Below are positions 48,608 through 60,100 of a DNA stretch of 64,000 nucleotides, in pieces; positions within the stretch are counted from its first letter, which is position 1; each line of letters opens with the position of its first letter. A program made the position numbers and the translations under genes. The notes beneath the pieces were generated by a model. The model made no database searches, was not told the DNA's origin, and saw nothing but the letters and a program-made list of their open reading frames with translations. This stretch comes from Zygnema cylindricum (Eukaryota; Streptophyta; Zygnematophyceae; Zygnematales; Zygnemataceae). Location: contig JBBHKE010002252.1 of NCBI GenBank assembly GCA_037447655.1, positions 139,130-203,129 on the forward strand, in the 5' to 3' direction.

Positions 48608-48959
48608 GCTTTTCGACCCACTTCTACGACAAAAAACGTCATCTTCAAACCTTTGTTTAAAACACATGCGCGATGTGATTTAAAATTAGGTTTTTTCGAT
48701 TGACCAATAGGAACATTTTTTCGCACGTGCCTTAAATTTCGAAAAAAAACCTACGATTTCCAAGGACAAATAAAAGTACATAGTTCGCTATGTTCTGTCC
48801 GTTTGCGTTATAGTAAGACGAAAAGAAGTACAGTTTGTTTGATTTTGTCCGTTTTCGTCTAGTACGGATTTTTTATTTGCAGGGGTCTTCAAATTCAGAT
48901 GCCATTTAACCTCGAGCGGACAGGCGACGCGAAGGGCAAATCGCATCTTCTTCAACCGT

Positions 48960-49219
48960 GAAACTGCCAGGTTGGAATGCGGTACGTCTACAATGTCACG
49001 GTAATACATGCGACGTCACAAAGCAGTTCCAAAAAATAACGTGCGACCACAGATTGTAGACGCTGACAACCGTCACAGGCATTGTCGACGTATACAATAG
49101 TCACAAGCGTAAGTTGCGATTTCGTCCTTACAAACATAGAGACACTTGAAAACCGGGTCCGGCGGATCCGCGCTAAAATACAAAGTAAGTTCGCTAAGTT
49201 ACAAGTACATGGGGACAAA
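48960..49219 (+). mobile_element. PIF/Harbinger-like family H, right-end fragment
   Basis: Matches the right third of family H copy 1: CTACAATGTCAC, ACAACCGTCACA, a TTGCGATTTC block, then TACATGGGGACAAACCC at the end. It lies in the 614-bp spacer between the two 1.7-kb copies. The left part of the element is absent or unrecognisable. Confidence 0.6.
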
Positions 49220-49221
49220 CC

Positions 49222-50921
49222 CTAAGCAAACACAGCATTCGAACGGCTATTTCGTTGTTCCCGCGCGAAAAAATAGTCCAAGCTAAACCCTAAAAGTTTG
49301 AAAATGTGCAGGCTTGTTTTCGCGCCTATGTTTTATGACGTCGAAGCGTGTGACGTGTCACGTGACACCTTCAATCGGAGTTACGTCGGATTGGAATTGT
49401 GAACACTATATTTGGATAAACGGAGACTGGACTGGTTTGTTCGGATTAGGGTACACGTGTCGCTGGTTTTATTTTCTGTTTTTAAACATGTCAGGGAGTG
49501 AGACTGTACGGCCGGCCTAGACTGTACGGCCGGCCTTCATCAAAATGCTCAGGATGGCTGCGACGATTTGTGGAAGAAATCGTACGTTTCTTCGAATTAA
49601 AACGGATGATTGCAAACTTAGGGTTGCAGTGATGAAGATTAGGGTTTCTTTTTTTGCGACTTTGTAGATTCCGTTCGCTTCTGCTTCGCACGTGTGAAAA
49701 GTACGAGAGCAAGAACGTTCGCGCTTTTGCGACTTTTGTTTCTTCGCCGTTTAAAAAAAAAAAAAATAGCATTGCTTTTATTTTTTTGTATTTTTTCGAA
49801 CAATAAGAAACGAATGCTGTTTCTGATTTAGGTTTTGGTAAATAACTAAAGGAAGCAATTCGATCCTTTTTACGAAAATGCATTCTCTTGTCAGGTCAGA
49901 TTCTTCCCTTGCATCTTCTATCTTCTTATTCTCAGAAGCTTAGATATGACAGCTGTCAAACTACACTGCCTACCGTTATTACAGTTGATAACACTAATTA
50001 GGTCGCAACTTTTTCTGGCCCAGAAAACAAAAAAATAAAAAAATCATAAAATAGACTATTCAAAAGAGTGCACTACAATCTGCTACGTGTCCTTGCACTA
50101 AATTAGTGTATATTCTACTTTTTCATTAACCCTAATAAATCCTTAACCCTAATTATAGCTGTCAAATTAGGTCATGGTGTGCACATTGCCTGGTGAAATC
50201 TTGAAGTTACAATTTTCTTCCATGCGAGAAACTAGCCTTTGCGATCTGTTACAAATTAGTGTCGACTGTATGGGTTAATAAATCCGTGTTTGATTTTCCT
50301 GACTTGAACCCCTGGCTGAATTTTTTCTTTGTTTTGCGTTTTCAATTAAAATCTGGATGCGATTTTTACATTTATCATGATTTTTCGCATTTCAAAATTT
50401 TCACATCAAAATGTTCAAATTTTCACACTTCGAAATTTTCAAATTTTCACATTCTAGAATTCCCACATTTCAAATATTCTACATTTTCAAAATTCTCACA
50501 TTCCAAAATTTCCACACATATCAGAATTTTTCCATTAAATTTCCCCATTCCAAAATTTCCCCTATTCCTAAATTTTCGCATTCTGAAATTTTTACATTCC
50601 AAAGTTTTCACATTTCAAAATTTTGACATTTTTCACATTAGATATTGATTTTGTTCTCAGTTGTCGTTTAGCACCTCGACACGTTTGGACCAATCACCGT
50701 CTGAGGTCATTTGTTGGTGATCTTTTCCACATTTCGCTTCTTATACTGCTTTTTATCTTGACTAAAACGTAATGATTTCAATGCTTTTAAATTATTAAAC
50801 TAATGTCATATATATATATATATATATATTTTTTTTTTCCTAGTTTCCTTATGTTTTGAGTAGTTTTAGCCGGCATTATATAAGGGGCACTGAAACATTA
50901 TGATTTTTGTCCGGTATCAAT
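49222..50921 (+). repeat. 1.7-kb direct duplication, copy 2
   Basis: 1700 bp, collinear with 46906-48607 at an offset of 2316 bp up to the TA microsatellite and 2314 bp after it. It directly follows the family-H fragment. Confidence 0.95.
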
Positions 50922-51675
50922 AATTTTACAACTTTAAAACAATGAGGAGGTGGCCATGAGGGTTGCTAGGAGAATGTCGAATAGTGAATCTTATATCTTC
51001 CTCTATATATATATATACCTTTTATTTCCATAGGTGCCTTTTACGGAATAAATTTTATATTCCCGCGGTCTAAGAAGTACCATAAGCCTTTTCATGAAGC
51101 ACGTGAAGAGATAGTCCGACTGCAATTGTCCTTTTTTTTCCCTGGATTGTCCAAATACTATAAGGTTACATTTCATTAGTGTTGAACTGTCTTGTCTTTC
51201 TTCTTAGTGAGATCATTCCGGTGCATAATAGGGTGGTCTCATAGGAAAGTTAAAGACAAGTTCATCAGGAATCCTGTGATCTTCTTCTTCATAAAAATCC
51301 CAAAGTCAAGCTAACAGTCTTTGAGATTTCATGTAAAAACTTGCTTGCGTTAGTAGTTGTCACAATTATTGGCTTAGACTTGGATTGTCAGATTGACCTT
51401 TCTTGTCACAAACACTCTCTCGGTTTGTAGATACCAATATCTTTTATCTGCATGAATGACGTAATGTCACTGATAATTACCTGTTTTTCAGCGGGAGGTA
51501 AAATGGATGATTGAAAAGTCTAATGCTTATTATTGATTGGCTCTTTTGCAGATATGTTGGTGTCCCTCTAGTATTTCCCTCCCGCTCTTTGGCGTCTGGT
51601 ATAGCTGTGCAAGGAAGAGGGAGTGAGAGAGGGAGAGAGAGATGGAGAGGAAGAGGGGGAGAGAGAAGCAACTCC
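50922..51675. other. Gene-free stretch upstream of the PPR pseudogene
   Basis: Non-repetitive AT-rich DNA apart from a short TATA tract at about 51005-51018. It may hold the former promoter and 5' UTR of the PPR gene; an open frame begins at 51511 but has no domain before 51676. Confidence 0.5.
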
Positions 51676-53076
51676 ATGGCTTTTTCGGCCTTGATGGAAA
51701 TTTCCAAGGAGCCCCCAAGGTTGGCTCGGGGAGGGGAAGGTAGTATGTCACTTGAAGTAGGATTCCAAGCCTACAAGGGGATCCAACAAAAGGAGGAGCA
51801 CAAGTTAAAGAGCATATATATGTTTCCTAGGAGTAATGTTTCGAGGAATTCAATCCAAGGAAGCGAGCCAAGGGCAGGGATTCTGTTATTTCTGAATTGA
51901 GAAAGTGGAATCTAAATGGAAATCAAGTGACGGTTGAGTTTTTGAAATCTTCATTATCTAGATGGCACGGCCACATAAATGAACGTGGCCTCTCCTTTAT
52001 TTTTAATAATGTTAAAGATGTGAACTTGTGCATACATTTACTTCATTGGGCACAAACCCAAGTTGGCTATTTCCAAGCCAACATAATACACCACAATATG
52101 TTGTTACATAAATGTAAACACAACGATGACGTCGAAACCGTGGAGGCCTTATGGAAGGAGCTTTGTAAGCAAGGATGTAAACCTGATGTAGTGACATATA
52201 GCACTATCATAGGTGTCATGGGGAAGGCGGGAAAAGTGGAGAGAGCATTAGCGTTTTTTGGGGAAATGGAGAAAGCAGGGATAAAATGCAATCTGGTAGC
52301 CTTTAACACGGTGATAGGTCTATTGGGAAAAGCTGGTAGAGTCGACGAGGCTTAGGACAAGTTTAATTTGATGAAGCACTTGGGACTCAATCTCGACGTT
52401 GTGACCTTCAACACTATGATTAGTGTTTTTGGGAAGGCAGGTAGGCTTCAAAAAGCCTTAGCCTTGTTTAGAGAGATGAATGAACTTGGGTTGAAGCCCA
52501 ATCTGGTAATAGTCAACACTATTATAGGTGTCTTAGGGAAGGCAGGGATGATAGAAGAAGCTTTGGACATGTTTGAGGAGATGAGCCAAGCAGGGGTGAA
52601 AGCTGATGTGGTGACATTCAATGTCATTATTGATATGTTGGGGAAGGCTGGTAGGGTTGATGAGGCGTGGTGCTATTTTGAGCTACTGAAGAGGAACGGA
52701 ATAGAGTCCGATGTAGTTTCTTACACTGCTATGATTGATTCTTTGGGAAAGGTACAGAGAGTCGAGGAGGCTATGGATTTGTTTAAAGAAATGAAACATA
52801 TCGGATTGCTACCCAATGTGATGACATTTAGCACAATGATAAATGCGTTGGTGAGAGCTAAAAAGTTTAAGGGAGCTTTGGTAATCTTCAAGAAGATGAA
52901 TGAAGCAAGAGTGAAACCAAACTCAGCTACGTTCAACATATTAAATGATGCGTTGGGGAAGGAAGGCCATACGGACAAGTCTTCGGCAATATGAAGAGAT
53001 GCTTGGAGTTGGCTTTGGGCCAAACAAGGTCACATTCAATATCATGAATTATGTTTATCAAATGGCGATGTGGTGA
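51676..53076 (+). pseudogene. P-class pentatricopeptide repeat (PPR) gene, broken
   Basis: From about 52080 the translation is a chain of at least eight 35-residue PPR motifs, for example VVTFNTMISVFGKAGRLQKA and VVTFNVIIDMLGKAGRVDEA. No E, DYW or SMR domain follows, so this was a P-class protein, a family that binds organellar RNA one base per motif. Three lesions are visible. There is a frame change between 51837 and 51893, before VISELRKWNLNGN. A TAG lies at 52353-52355, where the sister motif at 52662-52670 has Trp (GRVDEAW). A one-base shift near 52980 separates HTDK from LRQYEEMLGVGFGPN; the restored frame ends at TGA 53074-53076. The first ATG with a plausible leader is 51676. Few lesions imply recent decay. 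A sequence error at one site is possible; three independent errors are unlikely. Confidence 0.8.
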
Positions 53077-53141
53077 GAGGGAGCCCCTAACTTCCTTTGA
53101 ACAATGTTGCAAAATACGATGAAGTCGTAGTATTCTAGTTA

Positions 53142-53299
53142 GATTTTAGATGTACATGTAGATAAGATACTTTGAATCATTTAGCTCTACATGAAATGGT
53201 GTAAAAAATCTCAAGTTTTGATTTTAGGTGTATATGTATATAGATTTTGTGAAATCTTTTAGTTGTACATGAAAAAGGCTTAAAAAAATTGTAGTTTTG
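53142..53299. repeat. 79-bp tandem duplication after the PPR pseudogene
   Basis: Two adjacent units aligned from GATTTTAGATGTACATGTA / ATTTTAGGTGTATATGTA to AGTTTTG, diverged at roughly a quarter of positions. Confidence 0.8.
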
Positions 53300-56200
53300 T
53301 CTATACACTCGCTCAATTTTCATTGGCACTAACTTCTCGGTTCCCCAACGTAAAAGCCCAGTGGCTTCGACACTAAGGAATCGTGGAGTGGACTCCAATT
53401 TCTTGTCAAGGAGGAACCGTACTCTCATATCCGTTAACTTTTTGCATCTTGACATTTCAGTTGAAAACGCCTTAAAAAGCGGTATTCATTGGGAACAGAT
53501 TGAAATCTATTGTTATTCTCTTGTGAAAGTTACATATTCAATAACAAAAATTGTTGTAAAACTTCTTCAATCCCTTTGCAATGGAATATGTCCCTAATGC
53601 ATATAGAGAATTTTTTACATTTGGCAGATAAGCAAAATGAAATTGATTTGCAAAATGTATAATCTATCTCTCAACATGTCCTCATTCCAATTCTTTACTT
53701 TGCATTTCGGTGAAGGGTTTCCTTAAAGATCGATTTTGAACCCTAAACATCTTTTAAACGTTTGGTTTGGGTGACAGTTTCTCGTTGTGTCAGTTCACAA
53801 ACATCGTAAGTTTTGTACTTCAAGATTTTGATTTTGTGTGGAAACTTTGTATTCTGTTAGTACATTCCTAACGACCGACGTCCTTAATATCGAGATACTC
53901 GATTAGTGACGAGCTCATTCATCTTTTACTTTGTTTTACTCAAATTCGGTTCAATGTGTTAATTGCATTTCGTGCCTGTACTAAAAGCTATGTATATGTC
54001 AAATTTTGGACCTTTGCGTTTTTGTTGCTTTATATTCAAAGGTCTGGATAGGAGGGCATAAAGGGATGGGAGCCGACGAATGAAGTGCTCGAAAAACTTC
54101 GACAACTTGTGTTTAGCATGGAGGGCCTTCCAATCACCTCAAAAAAAACGCTTTCAACAAGCCATAGTCTCACGAGCCCCACGATCTTCCCCGCGACTTG
54201 GTAAGACAAGAATCTTGAGAGAAAACATGAGGAGGTACCAACGAGCGACACCCGTCAAATCGGAAGAAATGTGAGATTAAGGGAGGTGAAGGGCATCTCG
54301 TACCAGAGTTTAAGCACAGTCCTCATCTATAGGGTCGGACGAGCGTCCTTATCTGTAGGGTCAGATGGAAGTCTCTATTACAGTGGAACAAAATTTCTTG
54401 CCTATTGGGTCGGAAGGAAGTCTTTATATGTACGGTGGAAGTGTAGTCGAAGATTGTAAGGGAGGGGAACTTGAGGAAGGATTGCCAAGGGCTACGAAAT
54501 AATGGCATCTCTTGGTAAGGTGGGTGTAACCGGTATCGGGTGTACGATAATTTTGACACTTAAGACATTGTAAACAAGTAGAGTTATGTTTGCGAGGTTT
54601 GAGTCGTGGCGGTGAGAGAGGGAGAAGGGGCAGAGATGTGTTGTTTGACATGGCTAGTCAAACAAAGGGAACTAAATGGAAAAAAAAACAAGACTGAAAG
54701 AAAGAAGCGCGATTGTAAACCATCTGAGTCCATGAGAACAAAAGGGGCGCCAAGACCAAAATTGGAAATTTACATGTGGAGGGAAACAGGTAAAAAAGAA
54801 AAGGTGAAAAGAACAATCACACAAAAAAAGGGCACGTGAAACAATGGCACACAAAGTGGCGGAAACCACTCAAGTAAGGACGCAATAGTGTGATTAAACC
54901 AATGTTACCCAAACAAACCTCCACAAGTAAAGATCTACGAAAATCAACTTCGTTAGTCCCCTAAGCTTGGGGAGCACCCTGAGGGATTTTTGGAACAAGC
55001 CGACGGTCCATAATTGTAATAGTTGATCGAAGGAGGATAGAAGCTTCCACTCGCTCTAAAGCCACAAATAAGCGTTGATGATAAAATGAAGTATGGACCG
55101 AAGCAGGAGGGCTCCCAGGTCTTCGTTGCTCGTAGCGCTTGTGTTCTTATTTCCCCATGCTCTTTGTTGTCCTAGCTCCTTGTTCCTTGTTGTTGTTTTT
55201 TTTTTTTTTGGTCAAACGTGATGGGAGAGAAAAAATCAAACCACCCAAGAGAGCCCATTGGGATGGTTCGATTAAAGTGCCATTTATGATAGCGATTGGC
55301 AGAGACCAAAGTCGAAGTGACGCAAAAGAAGGAAAGTGGGGTCCTCGAAAGGGGAAAGGGGTTGGGGAAAATTGTCGTACTTGGGAGAGGGAAGTGATTG
55401 GTGAGAAGTCTGTTGTTTTTCGTTGAAAGCTCACTTGTTGCGGTTGGAGGAAGTGAGATCCTTAATAAAAAAGCATCACTACAGAAAGTCGAAAAAAAAA
55501 TATAACACATGAAACCACTAAACTTTCCCATGGACTCAGAAGGTTTACCATCGCGCTTTTTAATAAAGTCGGTATATAGTAGTGATGAATCGAGGGTGCC
55601 TAAAGCGTGAACCAGTATAGCAATATTGGGTATTGACTTGATCTCGGCAAATTGATAAGGAAAAATAAAATAGAACAACAATAATGCCCTCATTGAAGCT
55701 GCTTTATTATAACTCGTTTCACATGGTAGCGGTAAGCGATCGACCTTCACTCCCGACCTCCAGTCTTCCCCAGAAAAAAAAAACTGATTTGGGAACCAAT
55801 CTGAGTCGTTTTTTTTCGATTCCATGGAAACAAGAGGAAAGGAAAAGCAGGAACAAAAACCGAAAGTACACACACTTAGACAAAGGAAATATATAGATAC
55901 ACTGCCAAAAAAAAAACAAAAAAGATAAGGAAATATTACAATAAGTAAAGTTGTCCGACAGAGTAACCAGACCACCGCAATATAGCATCATTATGAGCTA
56001 AATCATTTGAAAACCCGCCGAAAACATGCGGACCATAGCCCAAACGTACAGAAACAATTGGAAACGCTATATGCCATTCCCATACTACACGCACTTTATA
56101 ACATACTTAAAAATATAATACAGTATGAGCTAACTACATATAGTATTCCAATTGTTGTCGCACATTTAAACTATGGACAAAAGACAGGCGATTGAGGCTG

Positions 56201-56310
56201 TATATTTAGTGTTAACTGATCAGCAGTTAAAAACACATTTGACATAATATCCGGTCATTACAAAAGAAAAAAAGAAAAAATAAATAAACAGACGGACTTT
56301 TTCAATGATT
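53300..56310. other. Long stretch without a supported gene
   Basis: Contains a three-unit tandem repeat of about 40-60 bp at 54325-54445 (CTATAGGGTCGGACG, CTGTAGGGTCAGATGG, CTATTGGGTCGGAAGG). It also has a 267-codon minus-strand frame (55975-55172) with hydrophobic N-terminal stretches. That frame matches no family I know, has no splice partners and overlaps T-rich runs, so I do not call it a gene. Confidence 0.5.
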
Positions 56311-56311
56311 G

Positions 56312-56605
56312 CCCCAAAGGTTAAGTTTCTACATTGATACGACAGTATAAACTAAAAAAAGTTGAGGAAACACCGTTAAATAAAAAAGGTAGTAAAAGTG
56401 AAATACCTTTAAACTACTAACACAGTACATTTAATAAAATACTTTATCACCGCATAAAAGCACCCGAAAGGTTGAGTTTCTACATTAATACGACAGTATA
56501 GTCTAAAAAAACTTGAAAAACGGTTAAATAAAAAAGGTAGTAAAAGTGAAAAACCTTCCAACAATTAACACAGTACATTTAATAAAATACTTTATAACCG
56601 CATGG
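56312..56605. repeat. Tandem duplication of about 147 bp downstream of EPSP synthase
   Basis: The two units share AAGGTT(A/G)AGTTTCTACATT, ATACGACAGTATA, AAAAAAGGTAGTAAAAGTGA and AACACAGTACATTTAATAAA in the same order. Confidence 0.9.
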
Positions 56606-56697
56606 ATCGTGAAAGGCAAAAAAAAAAAGGAAATTGAAAATGACGGTCGCAAAATTGCAGAAACTACAAATACCTAAACATTGAGCATTTTTAATGA

Positions 56698-56772
56698 AAT
56701 TTTGTCTTTAATAAAGCTTTGTCATTAATAAAGTGTCTTTAATAAAGTTTGTCTTTAATAAGGTTTTGTCTT
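56698..56772. repeat. TTTGTCTTTAATAAAG short tandem repeat
   Basis: Four to five imperfect 15-18-bp units, about 350 bp past the EPSP synthase stop codon on its downstream side. Confidence 0.85.
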
Positions 56773-57118
56773 TCATATTGGTCTTTGATGCATCAAAACC
56801 GCAACAAAAGGTACAGAAACTTAAGGGCTCTCCTCCTGTACCTCTTTTTCCTCAAGTCTCTGTCAACCAATCAAAGCTACAGAAACTCCAGGATTTTCTG
56901 CTTTCTTATCTGTTAAAAGTTTTGCTGGAAAACCTTAAAAAGCCTCCAGATTTTATATTTAAAGGGAATGGTTTTTCTAAGAATTTACTCCAAACGTCTC
57001 GGGTTTGGGTTTTACATGTAAACGAAACAAAAAGAGGTGCTCAGAAACTGACAAAACTGCCCGTAAATAATAGTAGAGAATCATCAACGTTACAAAGAGG
57101 AAGTCTCAAAATATCGTA

Positions 57119-60100
57119 TCACCGTTTGACCAAACTTTCAAAGACGTCGAAGTAGTCGGGAAATGTTTTCCTGACGCATCCCGGATCCTTGATTGTTATT
57201 GGCACATCACCGCATGCCGCAAGTGAGAACGCCATCGCCATCCGATGGTCGTCATAAGTGTCTATTTCGGCAGAAATTAGGGTTTTCGGAGGAGTTATAA
57301 TGCAGTAATCAGGTCCTTCCTCCACCGTGGCTCCCAGCTGAAATGGACAAAAAGACAAAAAACATGAAAAACAAAAACAAGAAACAAGAAAGGACATAGG
57401 GACTTAGAAAGTATAAATTGAGGCAAAATGGCATCCAGAGAAAAGGGACAAAAAGAGGAAGAAAGAAAGAAAAACTTAACAGTCTTACCTCTCAGGTCTT
57501 TCCTCTTAACCAATAACACAGTACGAAAAAAGTTATGAAAAAATGTGTGTGAAAGCCAAACATGCAACACCTATTTTCTTAGAAAACCTTAACTATTATA
57601 GGAAAAAGACGACTTTTTTAGGAAAACCGTAATATCTTCAGAAAACCCCATTTAACAGTTTTCAAGAAAACCCTATTTTTTTTTTCCAGAAAATCCTAAT
57701 TCTTTCAGGAAATTCTGATTCTTTCATATAACCCTAATCCTTTTAGAAAACCCTGATTCTTAGGAAAGCCATAATTTGTAGAAAACCCTAAGTTCGAAAA
57801 TAGATATAAAACCCGAAATTGAGCTTTGTTGCAAGAAAAAGAAAGTACCTTGCGAAGCTCGGTACAAATAGCAATCATTCGCTCCGTTTCCTTCACCCTC
57901 CAATTTCCAACTGTTGCAAAACAAGAACGAAACTACAAAACCCATCAGCTCGAATACATATACTAAAAGTTGTGCTCAAACTCCTTCGCCTGCCTTGACA
58001 ACACTAATCTTTGTTTATCCAGTTTCTTTCAATTCCAGCCTAATGATAAAAGAAAGAGACGAGATGAGACGAATGAGACGAGACAAAACAAGACGAGACA
58101 AAACGAGACAAGAAGAGACGAGACGAGACGAAGCGAGGCGAGTCAAAACAAGACGAGGAAAGGACAGGACAGGACAGGAAAAGACAATGCAACGCAAGGC
58201 AAGACATGGGTGGAGGTCTCACCATCCCTGATGGCAGTTGGGCCATCTGCAAAAAGTGCGACAACAGCCAATGTCATAGCAACATCTGGCATGGTGTTCA
58301 TATTGACATCAACTCCTTTCAATCTTCGGCCGGTTAAACTGTCCACCGGACCACCTGTCACAGTCACACTGTGCTCTGTCCATTCTACTTGAGCTCCCAT
58401 CAGCTCCAAAACTTTTGCAAAATGGACATCTCCCTGCAAAAATCACAAACGAAAAACAAACAGCGTGGTTATGAACCAAATCTTTCTTCTGTCATCCACT
58501 CTTTCCACAAAAATTCCAGCTAAAAAGCCTATTCAAAGCCGTAATGTCATTAAAGAATGCACAAAATTAAAGTCGGTAACAAGCTACAAGCTGCCTCAAA
58601 ATAATAAAACGTTTTTCATAACCGCGGTTCACCTCGCCCCTCTTAACTCCTCCATGCTACAGCCATCAAAATTAAGTTCAATAGACAAAGACAGAAAATA
58701 AGTAGCTGAACAATAGGAAGGTAAATGTCAAAACCATGTCGAAATTGTGTCAAATTTTTTTGTTGAAAACGTATTGGATTTACCCATATCTGTAAACTAT
58801 TGAAATTTCGTTCAACTTATGTTGAAATTTTGTTAAAAACGCGTTGAGATACCTGTATATGTTTGAAGTCACATTGAAGTTGTGCTGAAATAATGTTTGA
58901 AGGTTGTTGAGATTACCCATACCTGTAAACTATCTGTTCCACATCCCTCGACAACAACGGTTCCACCAGTAATAGCTGCCCCGGCAACAAAGTAACTGGC
59001 ACTCGAAGCGTCTCCTTCCACATACGCTCTCCCGGGAGATCTGTAATGCCAAAAACAAAATAAAAACTCATAAGGAAAACTTAAATTGAAAACTTCAAAT
59101 GAAAACCTAGGAAAAAAATAAAATCTTGTAGACAAAAGCGCATAAGAAAGAGAAAAAATGGTGAGACAAATCCAGTCTCCATCCCTCAGCAAACATGCAT
59201 AATGATGTCAGTAAGTGTGTAAGGAAACGGTTAGTATTACTTGTAAGATTGTCCTCCTTTGATAGAAAACCGTTCCCATCCTCCGTAACGTTCCACACTT
59301 ACTCCAAACCTCTCCATAAGCTTTAATGTCATGTCCACATAAGGTACTGAAACCAGTTTATCGAGCATCTCGATTTCAATATCTCCCAAAGAAAGAGGAG
59401 CTGCCATAAGAAGAGCCGTCAAATACTGGCTGCTGATAGCACCAGAAAGGCGAACCTGAAATGACAAAAGAAAACATCTGTTTTACAGGTTAAAACCACA
59501 TCATTTACAAAATTCATGGACTTTACTCCCACATTAAATCATGTCAACTCTTAGAACGCCTACACAGATCGAGTGGAACGGATGACGGGCATATGTGAAC
59601 TACGTCTAAGTGAAGTCGTGAAATAAATGAAAAATACAAAACACAACTAAAACAAGTGAAGTTGTAGAACAGATGAAAATACAAGTCAAATATATAACAG
59701 CCAGTCTGATGAAATGCGGAAACAATAATGAGTCAAAAGAGCAAAAACAGTCAAAGAATAATTACACTATTGACCCTCGTTTCGTGGGTAATCGTACAGT
59801 TTTGTGTAACCATACACACAAATATTTTTCAGTATTGTACTATTTGTACAATTACTCACATTTTACCCACAAAACGAGGGTAAACATCGATTTAGTGAAA
59901 TTAAATCTGGTGCCAGAGGCGGGTTTTTCAACTTTACCTTGCCACCTGGAAGCCCCCCATTGGCATCCACAGATACTGGTGGACAATTGGTTCCAAAAAC
60001 ACACGAGACCTCCGCCCCCAATTGCTTCAAACCTTCCACAAGATCTCCAATGGGCCGTTCTCTCATTCGAGGCACACCGTCTAAAAGATACCTGCAAAAC

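Noticed and set aside
52353-52355. TAG in the PPR gene as a site of RNA editing or recoding
   Set aside because: The gene is nuclear by its context, where U-to-C editing is not known, and a separate frameshift further on shows that the gene is broken anyway.
55172-55975. 267-codon minus-strand open frame
   Set aside because: Long but without any recognised motif, splice partner or homologous copy in the window. It overlaps T-rich runs that favour open Phe/Leu-rich frames.
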